From NCBI RefSeq assembly GCF_024808255.1, contig NZ_JANTYS010000001.1, positions 523,618 to 587,617 on the forward strand: a stretch of DNA of 64,000 nucleotides, written 5' to 3'. The translations under genes were made by a program, and so were the position numbers. The DNA comes from Mucilaginibacter dorajii. GTDB lineage: Bacteria > Bacteroidota > Bacteroidia > Sphingobacteriales > Sphingobacteriaceae. The notes below the pieces were generated by a model. That model ran no database searches. It saw only the letters and a program-made list of their open reading frames with translations, and was not told the origin of the DNA. This document shows positions 36,501-44,947 of this stretch, one piece after another (within the stretch, counting starts at the first letter, position 1; every line of letters starts with the position of its first letter).

Positions 36501-39500
36501 TATTAACCAGGGAAGCCTGGCATTAAACAGTAACTATACTTTAAACTTTACGGGTAATAATTTAAGTATCGGTCAAAAAACAATTAATGTAACTGCCAAC
36601 GCTCAAACCAAAACATATGGCGATGCAGATCCGGCTTTAACCTATACTGCCGATGCGTTACTCGGTGGTGATACCTTTACGGGGGCGTTAACCCGTGTTG
36701 CCGGCGAAACCGCTGGTAATTACCCCATTAACCAGGGCAGCCTGGCGGTGAATAGTAATTACGCTTTAAACTATACAGGTAATAGCTTAACCATTAGTAA
36801 GGTTTCATTAAGTTACGTAGCGACCGCTGCAAGTAAAACTTACCTGGCACCTAACCCGGCCTTTACAGGAACAGTAACAGGGTTTGTTAATGGCGATACA
36901 CGGGCATCGGCTACAACCGGTACATTAAGTTTTACATCCACAGCAACAACCTCAAGTCCGCAGGGAAGTTATCCTATAATTGGTTCGGGTTTAAGTGCAG
37001 CCAATTACGATTTTATCCAGGCACCGGCAAATAGCTCGGCCTTAACGGTTCTTTTATCTCCTGATGCCGCTTTATTAAATATATCGGTTTCACAGGGAAC
37101 GTTAAATGCCCCTTTTGATGCCGGAACATATCAATATTTAGTAAATGTAGATCATAACACTACATCCATTGATCTTACTGCTGTTGTTCATCAGGGTAAT
37201 GCCACCATGCTTGTTAATGGTATGGCGCTAACATCAGGTTCGGCAATTACCTTACCTTTAGGTGCCGGTACTAACTACTTTACCATAGTGGTAACTGCCC
37301 AGGATGGTACCAGTACACAAAGTTACCTGGTAACTGTAAACAGGGCATTTTCTACAAACAACCTGTTAACAAACATTACGCTGAGCGGGGTTACAATTAA
37401 TCCGGTGTTTGACCCTAACACAACAACATATACGGCTTCTGTAGGTAATCTTGTTAATGGCACAGATATTACCGCGACCGCGGCCGATATTGACGCCAGT
37501 GCACAAATAGGCCCCATCAAGATAACCGCAACTACGTCTTACCACTTTCCGTTAAATGTTGGCGATAATTCAATAAATGTTGACGGTGTAGCACAAAACG
37601 GAGATATTAAAAGTTATAATATAACTATAACCAGGGCACCATCGTCAGATGCAAGCTTATCATCACTTAATACTACTGTATTAACATTTAATGAACCATT
37701 TAGCAGTACCACTTATAATTATACTGCAACCGTAGCTAACAATGTATCACAGTTTAACTTTGTGCCAGTTGCCACAAACAACGCTGCTATTATTACGGTT
37801 AATGGTAATACGGTAAATTATTTAGGCGTTACACCAACACTTAATTATGGCGTTAATACTTACACTATAGTAGTTACATCTGAGGATGGTACAGTAACAA
37901 AAAATTATACAATAACAGTAACAAGAACGCTGTCGTCAGATAATAACCTGGCTACGCTTTCCATTCCATATGTTACTACAATAAACGAGCCTTTTGATCC
38001 CAGTGTATTAAATTATACAGCTACACTGGCTGATTCAACCATAACCGGTTTGCCACTTACCGCTTACTCATACGATCCAAACGCTACCATGAAAATAAAT
38101 GGTACCGCGGTAGCCAGGTTTGCCAATTATACCATGACTTTACATGGCGGGGATAATACTTTTAATATAGTAGTTACACCACAGGATAACAGCGCCACAA
38201 AAACGTACACGCTGGTGCTTACACGTGCCGGACAAGCCCCGCCACTTTTCTCGCCTGATGCCAGCTTAGTGGCCATTGCTGTTTCGGGTACTGGATATTC
38301 GCATAATTTCAATTTCGCTTTTGATGCCCTTACGCCGCTCACCGTGGCAAATAAAATTACCGGGGTAAGGCTTTCACCGGTGGCAGGTAATAGCGGCGCA
38401 ACAATTACCGTTAATGGTGTTGCAGTAGCCCAGGGCAATGCAACTAACCTGCTGTCATTAAATTTAGGCGATAATACTTTTGATATTGTAGTAACCGCTG
38501 CAGATGGTGTTCATCAAACAACAACAACCTTACACGTAAACAGGCTGCCGGCAGCTGATGTTAGCCTTGCATCTTTAGCTATAAACGGCGGTGCTTTAAG
38601 CCCTGCATTTTCTGGCACTACCTTTACATACACGGCTTCTGTACCTTACAGCTTTAGTACGTTAAATATAACACCGGTTACCAATGCTGCGGATGCAACA
38701 GTTACCGTAGGCGCTACAACCATAAGCGCCGGCGCTCCAAGTGCAAGTGTGCCACTTAACACAGGGTTGCCAAACCGGATAAGGGTTACAGTAACAGCAG
38801 CCGATGGCGTTAATACCCAGGTTTATGCCTTAAATGTAACCCGTTTAGCGCCGGATGCTACACTTGCCGCTTTAACGTTAAATAACGGTACGCTTAGCCC
38901 GGCATTTAGTGGTGCAAATACAAATTATACAGCTTTGGTTGACAATAGCGTAAGTGTTATTTCTGTTAAGCCGGTAGCTATTGATCCGGGTTTAGTTATA
39001 ACTGTTAACGGTGTATCACCTGATAATGCAGGTAACGTAAATGTATCTTTAAACACAGGCGCAAACACGATAACTACCGTAGTAACTACCCCTGATGGCA
39101 TAGCAACAAGTACTTATACGCTTACGGTGTCACGTAAAGGACTTGGTTCAAGTTCTGTTGCTATCAGTGATGTAAGAATAAGCTCCGGTACAGTGGCCCG
39201 CGTTGCCAATACAGACATCTTTAACGGGTCTGTAACGGCGTCAACAAACAGCACCACTGTGTTGGTCCATACAACAGACAGTCATACCACCATCCAGATC
39301 AACGGGGTGACTACCAATAATGGTACATACTCCTTACCGGTACCATTAACGGGTTATACTACCAGCATACCTGTATTAATAACCGCCGAAGATGGGGTGA
39401 CCACGCGTGCGCTTACCGTACAGGTAAGCAAAACAGGCTTAGGGGATGTTTCAATACAAGGTCTTTCAATAAGTTCTGGCTTATTGATAAGAACCGGAAG

Positions 39501-41220
39501 TAGCGACACCTGGACTGCCTCATTAAATACTGGCAGTATAACGGTAACTGCAACACCAACGGACAGTAATGCAAGCGTGAAGGTGAACACTGTGCCAACA
39601 GGTAACGGCGTAGCTTCTGCACCAATAACGCTTAACGCGGGTATTAACACCATACCTGTGTTAATAACAGCCCAAGACGGCGTAACCACGCGTGCTATAA
39701 CGTTAGTTATAACCAATCTGTCACCAGATGTATCGATAAAAGGGCTTTCCATTAGTCCTGGTATATTGGTAAGAACTGGTACCAGCGATACCTGGACAGC
39801 TTCGTTAACTACCGGCAGTATAACGGTAACTGCAACGCCAACCAATACTAACGCCCATGTAAAGGTCAATAATATAGAAACAGGCAACGGTATAGCCTCT
39901 GCGCCTGTAATACTGAACTCGGGCGTTAACACCGTCCCGGTATTGATAACCGCAGAAAATGGTACAGTCACTCGTCAACTAACATTGGTGTTAACCTATG
40001 TGTCATCAGATATATCTATAAAGGGACTTTCCATCGGTTCGGGTACGTTGTTAAAAGTGGCGGGAAGCAACACCTGGATAGCCACAGTAAGTCCTGACAG
40101 TACAACGGTAAGAATAACGGCAACGCCAGCTAATGATAATGCCCACGTAAAGATTAACAATGTACAAACAGGCAATGGCATAGCATCGGCACCTATACCG
40201 CTTACGGGCTTCAGTACCAATATTCCGGTACTAATAACTGCCGAAGATGGTGTAACCACGCGTACACTTACTGTACAAATAAACAAATCGGCTTCATCAG
40301 ATGTATCGATAAAAGGACTTGCATTAAGCTCCGGACTATTGGTAAGAACCGGCGTCACTGATGTTTGGACCGCCACTGTAAGCCCTCATAGTACAACGTT
40401 AACAGTAACCACAACGCCAGCAGATAATAATGCCATTGTAAAGGTTAACAATGTAAACACAGGTAACGGCGTAGCCTCTGCCGCAGTGTCGCTCACTGGC
40501 TATACCACCAGTATCCCGGTATTGATAACCGCAGCAGATGGGGTAACTACGCGCACAATTACCATACAGGTAAGCAAAGCAGGTTTGTCAGATGTATCCA
40601 TAAAGGGGCTTTCAATAAATACAGGCCAGTTGATAAGATCAGGGAGTGCCGATACCTGGACGGCCAGCATAAATGCGGGTAGCATTAACGTAACTGCAAC
40701 GCCAAATGATAATAATGCCAGCGTAAAGGTAAATGGAATCTTAACGGGAAATGGCGTAGCTTCTGCCGCTGTACAGCTTAGTTCAGGTATTACCACTATC
40801 CCGGTATTGATAACGGCCGAAGATGGAGTAACCCAACGTGAGCTTACGCTGCTTATAAGTAAAAGCGATTTATTATCATTCGCAACGACAAATATTACAG
40901 GCATAGCCAAAAAATCAAACGATATCACCGGTGATCAACTTATTGTACACCAGGCCCTATCACCAAATGGCGACGGGCAGAATGATATTCTGACGATAGA
41001 CGGCATCGAAAACCACACTAATAATCACTTATCGATTATGAACGCTGGCGGTGTATTGGTGTATGATGTAAAAGGTTATGGTACAAACGGTAATGTGTTT
41101 GATGGCCATTCTAACAAAACCGGTACAATGCAAAAACCGGGGACCTATTATTATTCCTTAGAGTACGCGGATGGTAAAGAAACCAAACGTAAAACGGGAT
41201 ATATCATTATCAAATACTAA
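33565..41220 (+). CDS. Giant secreted repeat adhesin with type B T9SS C-terminal domain
   Basis: 2,551 residues from ATG 33565 (an upstream ATG at 33538 would add nine residues before the signal peptide). Order: long signal peptide (cleavage near SKAQ); propeller-like repeats with SGYIYYLTTASG and DNYIYYLTSDG (about 40-320); a fibronectin-like domain (about 330-425); one cadherin-like beta-sandwich repeat; a YGD-containing Ig-like segment; seven MBG-type repeats marked by xxYGDxDP (about 610-1160); thirteen more cadherin-like repeats; then the CHU_C/type B sorting domain (LSPNGDGQNDILTIDGIEN to the end). Two MBG and five cadherin-like repeats are nearly identical. It is exported by Sec and then the type IX system. 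Probable role: adhesion or matrix. The PorP/SprF gene follows. Confidence 0.93.
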   Translation: MKKTLLFPRGFVSKHLRFLTFALLLIAVMGSALKSKAQVYYTLNDGTASATSTDGVVRVGYDGTSASTLASSFTALPTFTAYDFPGNRAFVYEGTANALQIRVVNLSSGTLTTTITVPTQVVALRYDAASGYIYYLTTASGSTLAAGDALRKVKPDGTGDALVLASITASPKYLALDLTHGQVIVEDVFATTNIMKVIKISDGSSTTLISNSTPINAIHYNVADNYIYYLTSDGSFSSNGANDALVKIHPDGTGQTTIASSIAASPVLLAVDAGNNRAFIYDGAGLSPTVRAIRKIDLGTGSVSAITNISSLPNSAAITALSVPQAAVISTTAASSITATTATIGGNISQTDESVTERGVVYSSSNTTPTVGTDTKQTIGTGTGTFSASIGSLSVSTTYYLRAYAISSAGTSYGTVVSFSTLSNDATLSGLSLSSGSLNPTFASGTVSYTASVSNSISAITITPTQNQANATIKVNTTIVTSGFASASFNLNIGDNLQTIVVTAQDGSTKTYKVTVNRAKTAQTITFASTASKTYGDANYAPGATASSGLTVSYSSDNTAVATIVSGKIQIVAPGTANITASQAGDANNLAASNVVQALTVNKAAITVTANAGSKIYGDADPSLTYSVTTGTLVGSDAFTGALTRDAGTNIGTYNITQGTLAISSTKYTLTFVSGVLTVNKRAISIQPAPASKSYGDVDPNYPYYYRVGSLASTDGMTGSYVRDPGETPGTYALSIGTKHPVNATTGVDQTNNYDITFLPEYLTITKRAITLQPAPATKVYGDADPGFPYYFRVGSLAPGEGMTGTFGRQPGEDAGVYTLNLGTKRPVNATTGVFTDQYYTISFLPDNLTITKKTVSVNANTLSKNYGDVDPTLTYSSGALGFSDTFGGVLTRAVGESAGIYAISQGSLALNANNYNLNFTGANFTISTKTINVTANAQTKTYGDADPALTYTADALNSGDSFTGALTRIAGETAGSYAINQGSLALNSNYTLNFTGNNLSIGQKTINVTANAQTKTYGDADPALTYTADALLGGDTFTGALTRVAGETAGNYPINQGSLAVNSNYALNYTGNSLTISKVSLSYVATAASKTYLAPNPAFTGTVTGFVNGDTRASATTGTLSFTSTATTSSPQGSYPIIGSGLSAANYDFIQAPANSSALTVLLSPDAALLNISVSQGTLNAPFDAGTYQYLVNVDHNTTSIDLTAVVHQGNATMLVNGMALTSGSAITLPLGAGTNYFTIVVTAQDGTSTQSYLVTVNRAFSTNNLLTNITLSGVTINPVFDPNTTTYTASVGNLVNGTDITATAADIDASAQIGPIKITATTSYHFPLNVGDNSINVDGVAQNGDIKSYNITITRAPSSDASLSSLNTTVLTFNEPFSSTTYNYTATVANNVSQFNFVPVATNNAAIITVNGNTVNYLGVTPTLNYGVNTYTIVVTSEDGTVTKNYTITVTRTLSSDNNLATLSIPYVTTINEPFDPSVLNYTATLADSTITGLPLTAYSYDPNATMKINGTAVARFANYTMTLHGGDNTFNIVVTPQDNSATKTYTLVLTRAGQAPPLFSPDASLVAIAVSGTGYSHNFNFAFDALTPLTVANKITGVRLSPVAGNSGATITVNGVAVAQGNATNLLSLNLGDNTFDIVVTAADGVHQTTTTLHVNRLPAADVSLASLAINGGALSPAFSGTTFTYTASVPYSFSTLNITPVTNAADATVTVGATTISAGAPSASVPLNTGLPNRIRVTVTAADGVNTQVYALNVTRLAPDATLAALTLNNGTLSPAFSGANTNYTALVDNSVSVISVKPVAIDPGLVITVNGVSPDNAGNVNVSLNTGANTITTVVTTPDGIATSTYTLTVSRKGLGSSSVAISDVRISSGTVARVANTDIFNGSVTASTNSTTVLVHTTDSHTTIQINGVTTNNGTYSLPVPLTGYTTSIPVLITAEDGVTTRALTVQVSKTGLGDVSIQGLSISSGLLIRTGSSDTWTASLNTGSITVTATPTDSNASVKVNTVPTGNGVASAPITLNAGINTIPVLITAQDGVTTRAITLVITNLSPDVSIKGLSISPGILVRTGTSDTWTASLTTGSITVTATPTNTNAHVKVNNIETGNGIASAPVILNSGVNTVPVLITAENGTVTRQLTLVLTYVSSDISIKGLSIGSGTLLKVAGSNTWIATVSPDSTTVRITATPANDNAHVKINNVQTGNGIASAPIPLTGFSTNIPVLITAEDGVTTRTLTVQINKSASSDVSIKGLALSSGLLVRTGVTDVWTATVSPHSTTLTVTTTPADNNAIVKVNNVNTGNGVASAAVSLTGYTTSIPVLITAADGVTTRTITIQVSKAGLSDVSIKGLSINTGQLIRSGSADTWTASINAGSINVTATPNDNNASVKVNGILTGNGVASAAVQLSSGITTIPVLITAEDGVTQRELTLLISKSDLLSFATTNITGIAKKSNDITGDQLIVHQALSPNGDGQNDILTIDGIENHTNNHLSIMNAGGVLVYDVKGYGTNGNVFDGHSNKTGTMQKPGTYYYSLEYADGKETKRKTGYIIIKY
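36355..36800 (+). repeat. Two near-identical MBG repeat units inside the adhesin gene
   Basis: Units beginning at about 36355 and 36582 (spacing 227 bp) both encode INVTANAQTKTYGDADPALT and share most of their DNA sequence, including AAACATATGGCGATGC. This indicates recent duplication within the gene. Confidence 0.8.
39155..40880 (+). repeat. Tandem cadherin-like repeat array inside the adhesin gene
   Basis: Units begin near 39155, 39445, 39727, 40009, 40300 and 40591, about 282-291 bp each, encoding variants of DVSIKGLSISSGLLVRTG and PVLITAEDGVTTR. The last five are most alike. Such arrays can gain or lose units by recombination. Confidence 0.88.
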
Positions 41221-41245
41221 CGTGTAAAATATCCAATTAAATATT

Positions 41246-41284
41246 AACCCCGGCCTATGATCTATGAAATCAACGGCCGGGGTT
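41246..41284 (+). terminator. Hairpin terminator after the adhesin gene
   Basis: Perfect 10-bp stem AACCCCGGCC (41246-41255) and GGCCGGGGTT (41275-41284) with a 19-base loop, 25 bp after the stop. There is no long T-run. The rest of the 342-bp spacer to 41562 is AT-rich and shows no gene; the next gene probably has its own promoter there. Confidence 0.7.
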
Positions 41285-41562
41285 ATCTATTGTTAAGGGT
41301 TAATTATAGCTGAGACAGAATTTGAAAAGACACGAAGGGTGTAGACGCTTTTTTTTAAGCAGGTATTCACCCTTATATTATGGTGTGAAAAAGGGGGAAA
41401 TCAGCCTGAAAAAAGATTTGATTTAGGTGAATATGCACTTTTGGTAACTCAATAATTCAACCTATCATTACTTAAGTTTTACCATGTGTCAATTTACATA
41501 TATGGCCCTGGTAATAAAGCCCGAAAAATATCAATACTCAATAAATAGCGCGATCATATTAA

Positions 41563-42480
41563 ATGTACATGTTTACTAAAAAAATAATTATAGTATTTAG
41601 TTTTTTGCTGATATCGATGAGCTACAGCAAGGTTTTTGCGCAGCAACAGATATACAGCTACAGCCAGTATGCCGATAATCTTACTGCTATAAACCCAGCC
41701 TATTCGGTACTGGACAAAGCCGGATCGGTAAGTGTGCTGGGCCGTAAGCAATTTATTGGGATTGACGGTGCGCCAAGCAGTGTTATGGTAAACGCCAATT
41801 TTCCTATCGAATCTATAAACGGAGCGGCTGGTTTATATGTACTTAATGACCAGGCCGCCATTGAACACCAGGTTGAGGTTAACGCCTTTTTTGCAAAAAG
41901 TATTCAGCTAACAGAAAGCGATTACCTGGCTGTATCATTAAACGCGGGTGTGCGCAATTATGTAGGTAATTACTCGCAACTTGACGCATCTGACCCTCAG
42001 TTTATGAATGATGTAAGGGAAACCAAGCCCAATATTGGGTTTGGGGTGATGCTGTACAGCGCCAATTATTATCTTGGTTTATCGGTACCTGAATTAACCA
42101 TTCGCAGTTTGGGCAACGCGTCAGAGCAGCAGGCCAATTACCTGCGCACCCATTACTACTTTACAGGTGCCTACCTTGCCGACGTAAGTGACGATGTGAA
42201 ATTTAAACCGGCAACACTGGTAAGCTATGTAAGAGGCTCATCGGTACTGGCCAATGTGTCTGGTACCTTATATCTTAAAGAACAACTGGGAGTAGGGCTA
42301 AATTACCGTACCGATAAAAAAGCAGCAGCAATGTTATCGGTTATTGGCAAGGCATTTAAGGTAGGATATAGCTACCAGTTTGGTACATCATCAAATAACC
42401 TGGGCGGTGTAAATATAACCACTCATGAAGTAAGTATAAGCTACAGGTTTGGCAACGTAACCGGTTCCAAGCTGCTGTAA
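41563..42480 (+). CDS. PorP/SprF-family type IX secretion membrane protein
   Basis: 305 residues (ATG 41563; ATG 41569 also possible), signal peptide ending KVFAQ. Matches PorP/SprF: QQIYSYSQYADNLTAINPAYSVLDKAGSVSVLGRKQFIGIDGAPSS at the N-terminus, a beta-barrel body, and a final strand ending SISYRFGN. SprF-type proteins are encoded directly after large type B substrates and are needed for their export or anchoring; here it follows such a substrate after a terminator-like hairpin. Outer membrane. Confidence 0.93.
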   Translation: MYMFTKKIIIVFSFLLISMSYSKVFAQQQIYSYSQYADNLTAINPAYSVLDKAGSVSVLGRKQFIGIDGAPSSVMVNANFPIESINGAAGLYVLNDQAAIEHQVEVNAFFAKSIQLTESDYLAVSLNAGVRNYVGNYSQLDASDPQFMNDVRETKPNIGFGVMLYSANYYLGLSVPELTIRSLGNASEQQANYLRTHYYFTGAYLADVSDDVKFKPATLVSYVRGSSVLANVSGTLYLKEQLGVGLNYRTDKKAAAMLSVIGKAFKVGYSYQFGTSSNNLGGVNITTHEVSISYRFGNVTGSKLL

Positions 42481-42631
42481 ACAACCAAAGGTGATATTTG
42501 ACGAAGGATTAATAGCATTAAAAAATGCTAAACAGGAAAACTTTGCTTTTAATTTTTAAACGAAACCAACAGGCGAAAACCGAAAAGCCTTAATAGAGTA
42601 GGTATGAAAATCAACCTGAATTTTAATAATC

Positions 42632-43294
42632 ATGGCATCTCCCATCACAGAACTTACCCCTGCCGAACAGCAGCACTTGCTTTTCTTGTTTTTACCTGTA
42701 AAAAAAGGCCCTTCAGAAGCCATCACTGAAGTGGTTACCGGTCTTAAAAATTCATTGCTGGCAAAAAACGCCGCTGGCGATGACAGGCGCGCGGCAACAG
42801 GCGTGCATTTTTTTCTGTTTTACATCCTGGAACATGGCAAAAGCGCCGGCCTGCCAATTCCAAGCTTTCAGGCGATGGAAGACAGAGGCTTATTAGTAGT
42901 CCAGGCTATTTATGATGCTGATTTTGCACCATATATTGGTTCTTTTGTTGAAGATAGTGATATCGCAAAAGGGCTTAACTTTGTATTAGCCATAATGGAT
43001 GAAACCGGTATTATTGATCCATCGGACCCAACTTCCGCCGCATATATCCTGGCAAAAGGTGGTGTGCAAAGCAACCCTGGTGCTTTTAACTGTTTACTGA
43101 TGCGTTATAACTTTGCCGACCCCACAATACCGGCAGCTACAACGGGTATGAAGAATAAAAAATACTTGTTTGGCGGAACCTTCCCCGGTTTAACTGTAGG
43201 TAACATACTGCAAAACTACCCTGATGCCGAAAGCCTTTGGCCATCAACCCCGGTAGACATAACGTTTGATGATTCTGAGCAACCCGAGTGTTAA
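42632..43294 (+). CDS. Hypothetical cytosolic protein upstream of DyP peroxidase
   Basis: 220 residues, no signal peptide or membrane helix. Recognisable features are only an acidic C-terminus (PVDITFDDSEQPEC) and two cysteines. The middle reads DDRRAATGVHFFLFYILEHGKSAGLPIPSFQAMEDRGLLVVQAIYD. No family recognised. It runs in the same direction as the peroxidase, ferritin-like and MNIO genes but is separated from them by a small hairpin (43305-43324), so it may be a separately dosed member of the same system. Confidence 0.75.
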   Translation: MASPITELTPAEQQHLLFLFLPVKKGPSEAITEVVTGLKNSLLAKNAAGDDRRAATGVHFFLFYILEHGKSAGLPIPSFQAMEDRGLLVVQAIYDADFAPYIGSFVEDSDIAKGLNFVLAIMDETGIIDPSDPTSAAYILAKGGVQSNPGAFNCLLMRYNFADPTIPAATTGMKNKKYLFGGTFPGLTVGNILQNYPDAESLWPSTPVDITFDDSEQPEC

Positions 43295-43304
43295 TAATAA
43301 TTAG

Positions 43305-43324
43305 AGCCTGCCGAATGGCGGGCT
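43305..43324 (+). terminator. Small hairpin between the hypothetical gene and the DyP gene
   Basis: AGCCTGCC/GGCGGGCT stem (8 bp, one G-T pair) with the tetraloop GAAT, followed by TTTAATT. It is a weak terminator or attenuator 22 bp ahead of the DyP start. Confidence 0.55.
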
Positions 43325-43346
43325 TTAATTATATAAATCCATTTTT

Positions 43347-44930
43347 ATGAACAGCAATGCAAATGATCTTGAAATGAATGCTGAGCCCACGCTTCAGCTT
43401 AGTGATATACAGGGGTTGATATTGCGCGGTTATAATTTCGCCTTTGTGCGTTATCTTATATTTACTATAAATGACGTTGCCGGAACACAGGCATTTTTAA
43501 AGGAAATTTTACCTGGCAGTAATGCGCCATTGAATATTACTACTGCAACGCCCTGGAAAAATGGTGAAAAACCTGGCTATTGTTTAAATGTGGGCGTAAC
43601 CTCATTTGGACTTAAGCTACTTATTGGCGAGAAACAATTTAACACAGTTGCCGGCGGCAGTTTTGATCTTTTTCAGCTATTTAAATCCGGCGCGGCTGTA
43701 AACGCCGGAAGGGTTGGCGATACCGATGATAGTGCGCCTTCATTATGGTGGAAAAGATCGGGTGGATGGAAAGCACCTTCAGAGCCTGTTGCAAACGGCT
43801 CTGATTTGCACATTCAGGTCAGCCTTTTTGCGCACAATGCAGATAGCCTTGAGAGTTATTACCAAACATTGTTAAAAATGATCCCTTTGGCAGCAAATAA
43901 GCCATCGATGGTTTCTGTTTTTAGTAAGGATTCGGTGCCTTTACCCAAAGGGGATGACTATATCCATTTTGGATATAAGGATAGTTTTTCTCAGCCAAGA
44001 TTAAGCAAAGTGCCATGGAATACTACCACCGGGCGTTTATTGCTGGGCAAAAGTACAGTAGATGACCGCCCTGTGGTACCGCCTTATAACTTTGCTATCA
44101 GTTTAGACAGGTATCCCCAAAATCCCGACGGCCCAAGGTATAATGCACATCCATTACTTCAAAACGGAAGCTTTGCGGCATTTAGGCTATTATACCAGGA
44201 TGTGAAGGCATTTAATAACTTTATAAACAACAAAACAAACGGCATTACTCCCGAATTGATGGCCGCTAAAATGTGTGGACGTTGGTTTGATGGTACACCA
44301 TTGATAGTATCGCCGGATAAGCCTAATCCGAATCTTAAGGATTTTGATTTTACTAATTTTAATTATATCGAACCTACGCTAAACCAGCAGGGAGGAGGGA
44401 ATGACGACCTTGGCCAGGTGTGTCCTTATGCCGCCCATATCAGGCGCACCAACCCGCGCGATGACGCCAAGGTAAAGGGTAATGTAAATTCTGAAGGATT
44501 GCCGGCTTATGCCGAGTCGCGGCGCATCATGCGCAGGGCAGGGCCGTATGGGCCGGATTATGTTGAAAACGAACCGGCGGGTATCCAAAGAGGGTTAATC
44601 GGCTTATTCATATGTTCTAATTTAACTGAGCAATTCCAGTTTATAATGCAAACATGGATAAATCAGGGTGGTTTTAGGCCAGGTGCCGATAAAAGTCCCA
44701 ATCAAAGCGGTTTCGATCCGTTATTTGGGCCGCCAAATAAAAAAATGTCGCAGTACAATGAATTTGATTACCTGCCTGAAGGGGCAACCGATCAGCCTTA
44801 TAAACGAGTGCCGGGACTTGAACGTTTTGTACGTACCGATGGGAGTATGTTTTTGTTTTTGCCGGGGATAACCGGATTGGAATGCTTATCCAGGGGCGTA
44901 ATCCCGCCTGCACTTACACCACAGCCATAA
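43347..44930 (+). CDS. DyP-type haem peroxidase
   Basis: 527 residues, no export signal. Dye-decolorizing peroxidases use a b-type haem and peroxide to oxidise varied substrates. Motifs: the family's GxxDG appears as GYKDS (Asp212 kept, last Gly replaced by Ser); proximal haem ligand His364 in CPYAAHIRRTNPRD; distal Arg396/Arg397 in RRIMRRAGPYG. The C-terminal half (LIGLFICSNLTEQFQFIMQTWINQ, DGSMFLFLPGITGL) is typical of the larger DyP class. The next gene starts 17 bp after the stop, so it is co-transcribed with a ferritin-like protein and an MNIO pair. Substrate unknown; it may oxidise or protect the metalloprotein encoded next. Confidence 0.92.
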   Translation: MNSNANDLEMNAEPTLQLSDIQGLILRGYNFAFVRYLIFTINDVAGTQAFLKEILPGSNAPLNITTATPWKNGEKPGYCLNVGVTSFGLKLLIGEKQFNTVAGGSFDLFQLFKSGAAVNAGRVGDTDDSAPSLWWKRSGGWKAPSEPVANGSDLHIQVSLFAHNADSLESYYQTLLKMIPLAANKPSMVSVFSKDSVPLPKGDDYIHFGYKDSFSQPRLSKVPWNTTTGRLLLGKSTVDDRPVVPPYNFAISLDRYPQNPDGPRYNAHPLLQNGSFAAFRLLYQDVKAFNNFINNKTNGITPELMAAKMCGRWFDGTPLIVSPDKPNPNLKDFDFTNFNYIEPTLNQQGGGNDDLGQVCPYAAHIRRTNPRDDAKVKGNVNSEGLPAYAESRRIMRRAGPYGPDYVENEPAGIQRGLIGLFICSNLTEQFQFIMQTWINQGGFRPGADKSPNQSGFDPLFGPPNKKMSQYNEFDYLPEGATDQPYKRVPGLERFVRTDGSMFLFLPGITGLECLSRGVIPPALTPQP

Positions 44931-44947
44931 AACTTAATACTTTAAAC

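Noticed and set aside
39155..40880. CRISPR-like regular repeats
   Set aside because: The units are 282-291 bp coding repeats in frame, not short repeats with unique spacers.
39354..40928. Antisense open frames (up to 205 residues) on the - strand inside the adhesin repeats
   Set aside because: They mirror the repetitive codon pattern of the + strand gene, with low-complexity Val/Thr-rich translations and no start context.
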